This document shows positions 62,297-64,000 of a stretch of 64,000 bases of DNA, in pieces. The stretch's first letter is position 1; each line of letters starts with the position of its first letter. The notes below the pieces were generated by a model. The model was not told where the DNA came from and ran no database searches. It saw nothing but the letters and a program-made list of their open reading frames with translations. The translations under genes were made by a program, and so were the position numbers. Source of the stretch: Sinorhizobium fredii NGR234 (GTDB lineage: Bacteria > Pseudomonadota > Alphaproteobacteria > Rhizobiales > Rhizobiaceae); assembly GCF_000018545.1 (NCBI RefSeq), contig NC_012587.1:2822001-2886000 (forward strand), given 5' to 3'.

Positions 62297-63892
62297 TCAA
62301 TCGACGTTGAACACCAACGGCTTTGCCTGGCGGACCGCCGGGTTCGCACGCAACTTGTCGAGCACCGCTTCGGAAACCGGCCCATCGACGTAAAGCAGTG
62401 CGATCGCGTCGCCGCCCTGCTTTTCGCGGCCGAGTTGGAAGTTGGCAATGTTGACGTTGGCGTCGCCGAGGGTCGTGCCGATGAAGCCGATCATGCCCGG
62501 AACGTCGGTGTTGGTCAGGTAGACCATGTGGTTGCCGACATCCGCATCGAGGTTGATGCCCTTGATCTGGATGAAGCGCGGCTTGCCGTCGGAGAAGACC
62601 GTGCCGGCGACCGAGCGGGTCTGGTTCGCGGTCTTCACCGTCAGCTTGATGTAGCCGTCGAAGACGCCCGTCTTGTCGCGCTTGACCTCGGAAAGGATGA
62701 TGCCCTTTTCCTTGATCATGATCGGTGCGGAAACCATGTTGACATCGGCCACCTGCGGACGGATCAGGCCGGCGAGAACGGCGCTGGTCAGCGCCTTGGT
62801 GTTCATCGTCGCGGTCGAGCCGTCATAGAGAATCTCGATCTCCTTGATGGCGCTTTCCGTCACCTGCCCGACAAAGGCACCGAGAACGTCGGCAAGCCGG
62901 ATCACCGGCTTGAGGATCGGCGCCTCCTCGGCGGTGATCGACGGCATGTTGATGGCGTTGCTGACGGCGCCCTTGACGAGGTAGTCCGCCATCTGCTCGG
63001 CAACCTGCAGCGCCACATTCTCCTGCGCCTCGGTGGTCGAGGCGCCGAGATGCGGCGTGCAGACGACGTTGGGCAGACCGAACAGAGGGCTCTCCGTGGC
63101 CGGCTCCACCTCGAAGACGTCGAAGCCCGCACCGGCAACGTGGCCGGACTTCAGCGCATCGGCCAGCGCCTTCTCGTCGACAAGGCCGCCGCGGGCGCAG
63201 TTGACGATGCGCACGCCGGGCTTCGTCTTGGCAAGTGCTTCGGCGCTGAGGATGTTGCGCGTCTTGTCGGTCAACGGCACGTGCAGGGTGATGAAATCCG
63301 CCTGCGCAAGCAGTTCGTCCAACTCGACCTTGACGACGCCCATCTCCTCCGCCCGCTCCTTCGACAGGAACGGATCATAGGCCAGCACGTGCATCTTCAG
63401 GCCGATCGCACGGGCGCAGACGATCGAGCCGATATTGCCGGCACCGATGACGCCGAGCACCTTGCCGGTGATCTCCACGCCCATGAACTTCGACTTTTCC
63501 CACTTGCCGGCCTGGGTGGAATTGTCGGCGGCGGGAAGCTGGCGGGCCACCGCGAACATCAGCGCGATCGCGTGCTCGGCGGTGGTGATCGAGTTGCCGA
63601 ACGGCGTGTTCATGACGATGATGCCGCGCCGCGAGGCGGCCGGGATGTCGACATTGTCGACGCCGATGCCGGCGCGGCCGACCACCTTGAGATTGGTCGC
63701 CTCGGCGATCAGCTTTTCCGTCACCTTGGTGGCGGAGCGGATGGCGAGGCCGTCGTAATTGCCGATGATCTCGGCGAGTTTCTCCTTGTCCTTGCCGAGC
63801 TTCGGCTGGAAATCCACTTCGACGCCGCGGTCGCGGAAGATCTGGACGGCGGTTTCCGACAGTTCGTCGGATACGAGAACGCGAGGTGCCAT
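62297..63892 (-). CDS. serA: D-3-phosphoglycerate dehydrogenase
   Basis: SerA oxidises 3-phosphoglycerate with NAD in the first step of serine synthesis. The 531-residue form has the NAD-binding GVIGAGNIG (148-156), catalytic R234 (NCARGG), E263 and H281 (TPHLGAST), the intervening ASB domain (about 325-450) and a C-terminal ACT domain (about 455-531) that normally senses serine. AGGAGG lies before the ATG. It lies 80 bp downstream of the probable serC end, the usual rhizobial order. Confidence 0.97.
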   Translation of the reverse strand: MAPRVLVSDELSETAVQIFRDRGVEVDFQPKLGKDKEKLAEIIGNYDGLAIRSATKVTEKLIAEATNLKVVGRAGIGVDNVDIPAASRRGIIVMNTPFGNSITTAEHAIALMFAVARQLPAADNSTQAGKWEKSKFMGVEITGKVLGVIGAGNIGSIVCARAIGLKMHVLAYDPFLSKERAEEMGVVKVELDELLAQADFITLHVPLTDKTRNILSAEALAKTKPGVRIVNCARGGLVDEKALADALKSGHVAGAGFDVFEVEPATESPLFGLPNVVCTPHLGASTTEAQENVALQVAEQMADYLVKGAVSNAINMPSITAEEAPILKPVIRLADVLGAFVGQVTESAIKEIEILYDGSTATMNTKALTSAVLAGLIRPQVADVNMVSAPIMIKEKGIILSEVKRDKTGVFDGYIKLTVKTANQTRSVAGTVFSDGKPRFIQIKGINLDADVGNHMVYLTNTDVPGMIGFIGTTLGDANVNIANFQLGREKQGGDAIALLYVDGPVSEAVLDKLRANPAVRQAKPLVFNVD

Positions 63893-63971
63893 GGAGGCCT
63901 CCTTCAAATCAGGTCTGAACGGAATTGGGGGTGGCCTCGCCCTCAGGGAGAGCGAAGCAAATCGCATCGGA

Positions 63972-64000
63972 TCAGGCGGCGGCCTGCGAAAGCGTCGCCT
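63972..64000 (-). CDS. serC: last codons of a gene upstream of serA, probably serC
   Basis: Only the end of a minus-strand frame is visible: eight codons reading ATLSQAAA and a TGA at 63972. serC (phosphoserine aminotransferase) is usually next to serA in Rhizobiales, so this is the likely identity. The visible residues alone do not prove it. Confidence 0.3.

Overview
The window looks like part of the main chromosome of a Sinorhizobium/Ensifer-type alphaproteobacterium, close to S. meliloti. The evidence is the high GC content, near-complete coding on both strands, cobalamin biosynthesis by the aerobic CobS/CobT cobaltochelatase, a CtrA-ChpT-SciP cell-cycle module, a HutXWV transporter, and several families of short palindromic intergenic repeats typical of Rhizobiaceae. 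No phage, transposase, integrase of mobile type, CRISPR array or plasmid replication gene was seen. Assignments come from reading the sequence and recognising families; no database search was run.

Layout. 0-7.3 kb: 3' part of hisC, a SAM methyltransferase, gloB, a cupin, a drug/metabolite exporter, a DUF3108 protein, rpmB with a clear sigma70 promoter and terminator, a queuosine-precursor-type transporter and a phytase-like lipo/periplasmic protein. 7.4-11.4 kb: cobT, cobS, a J-domain protein and bolA. 11.4-16.7 kb: the overlapping aroK-aroB-corC operon, facing a 49-aa membrane protein, xerD-like recombinase and accA. 17-25.4 kb: an L,D-transpeptidase lipoprotein with a TusA-like protein, an isoprenylcysteine-methyltransferase-like protein, an RTX M10 metalloprotease, a His-rich CobW GTPase with a D,D-carboxypeptidase, an M20 amidohydrolase and an Lrp regulator. 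25.5-38.2 kb: a zinc alcohol dehydrogenase divergent from an AraC regulator, a three-part kinase/aminotransferase fusion, and the hut cluster (hutC divergent from hutF-X-W-V-H-D).

38.2-45.5 kb is a less ordinary stretch of small or unknown genes, an iron-permease-like protein, DUF1127, an aldo-keto reductase and a sorbosone-dehydrogenase-like protein. I see five matches to the alphaproteobacterial general-stress promoter (GGAAC-N16/17-CGTT, EcfG/RpoE2) between 38.7 and 44.3 kb and none that I noticed in the rest of the window. Four of them sit properly in front of genes. I read this as a small general-stress island. A tRNA-Met gene and mnmA follow.

47.3-52.2 kb holds the cell-cycle genes sciP, a fliJ-like gene, ctrA, an orphan receiver protein, chpT and eipA. 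52.4-64 kb holds a coiled-coil membrane protein, a TrmH-type methyltransferase, a small membrane protein, an RluA-family pseudouridine synthase, rpoH, a very acidic membrane protein, purA, an EamA transporter, serA and the last codons of what is probably serC.

The most unusual items are: a HutH homologue that has lost exactly the Ala-Ser-Gly triad that builds the MIO cofactor; a single polypeptide joining an APH-type kinase, an M23-like domain and a class-III aminotransferase (a likely kinase plus phospho-lyase pair); the stress-promoter cluster; an alcohol dehydrogenase missing two of its four structural-zinc cysteines; and palindromic mosaics that fill four convergent gene junctions.
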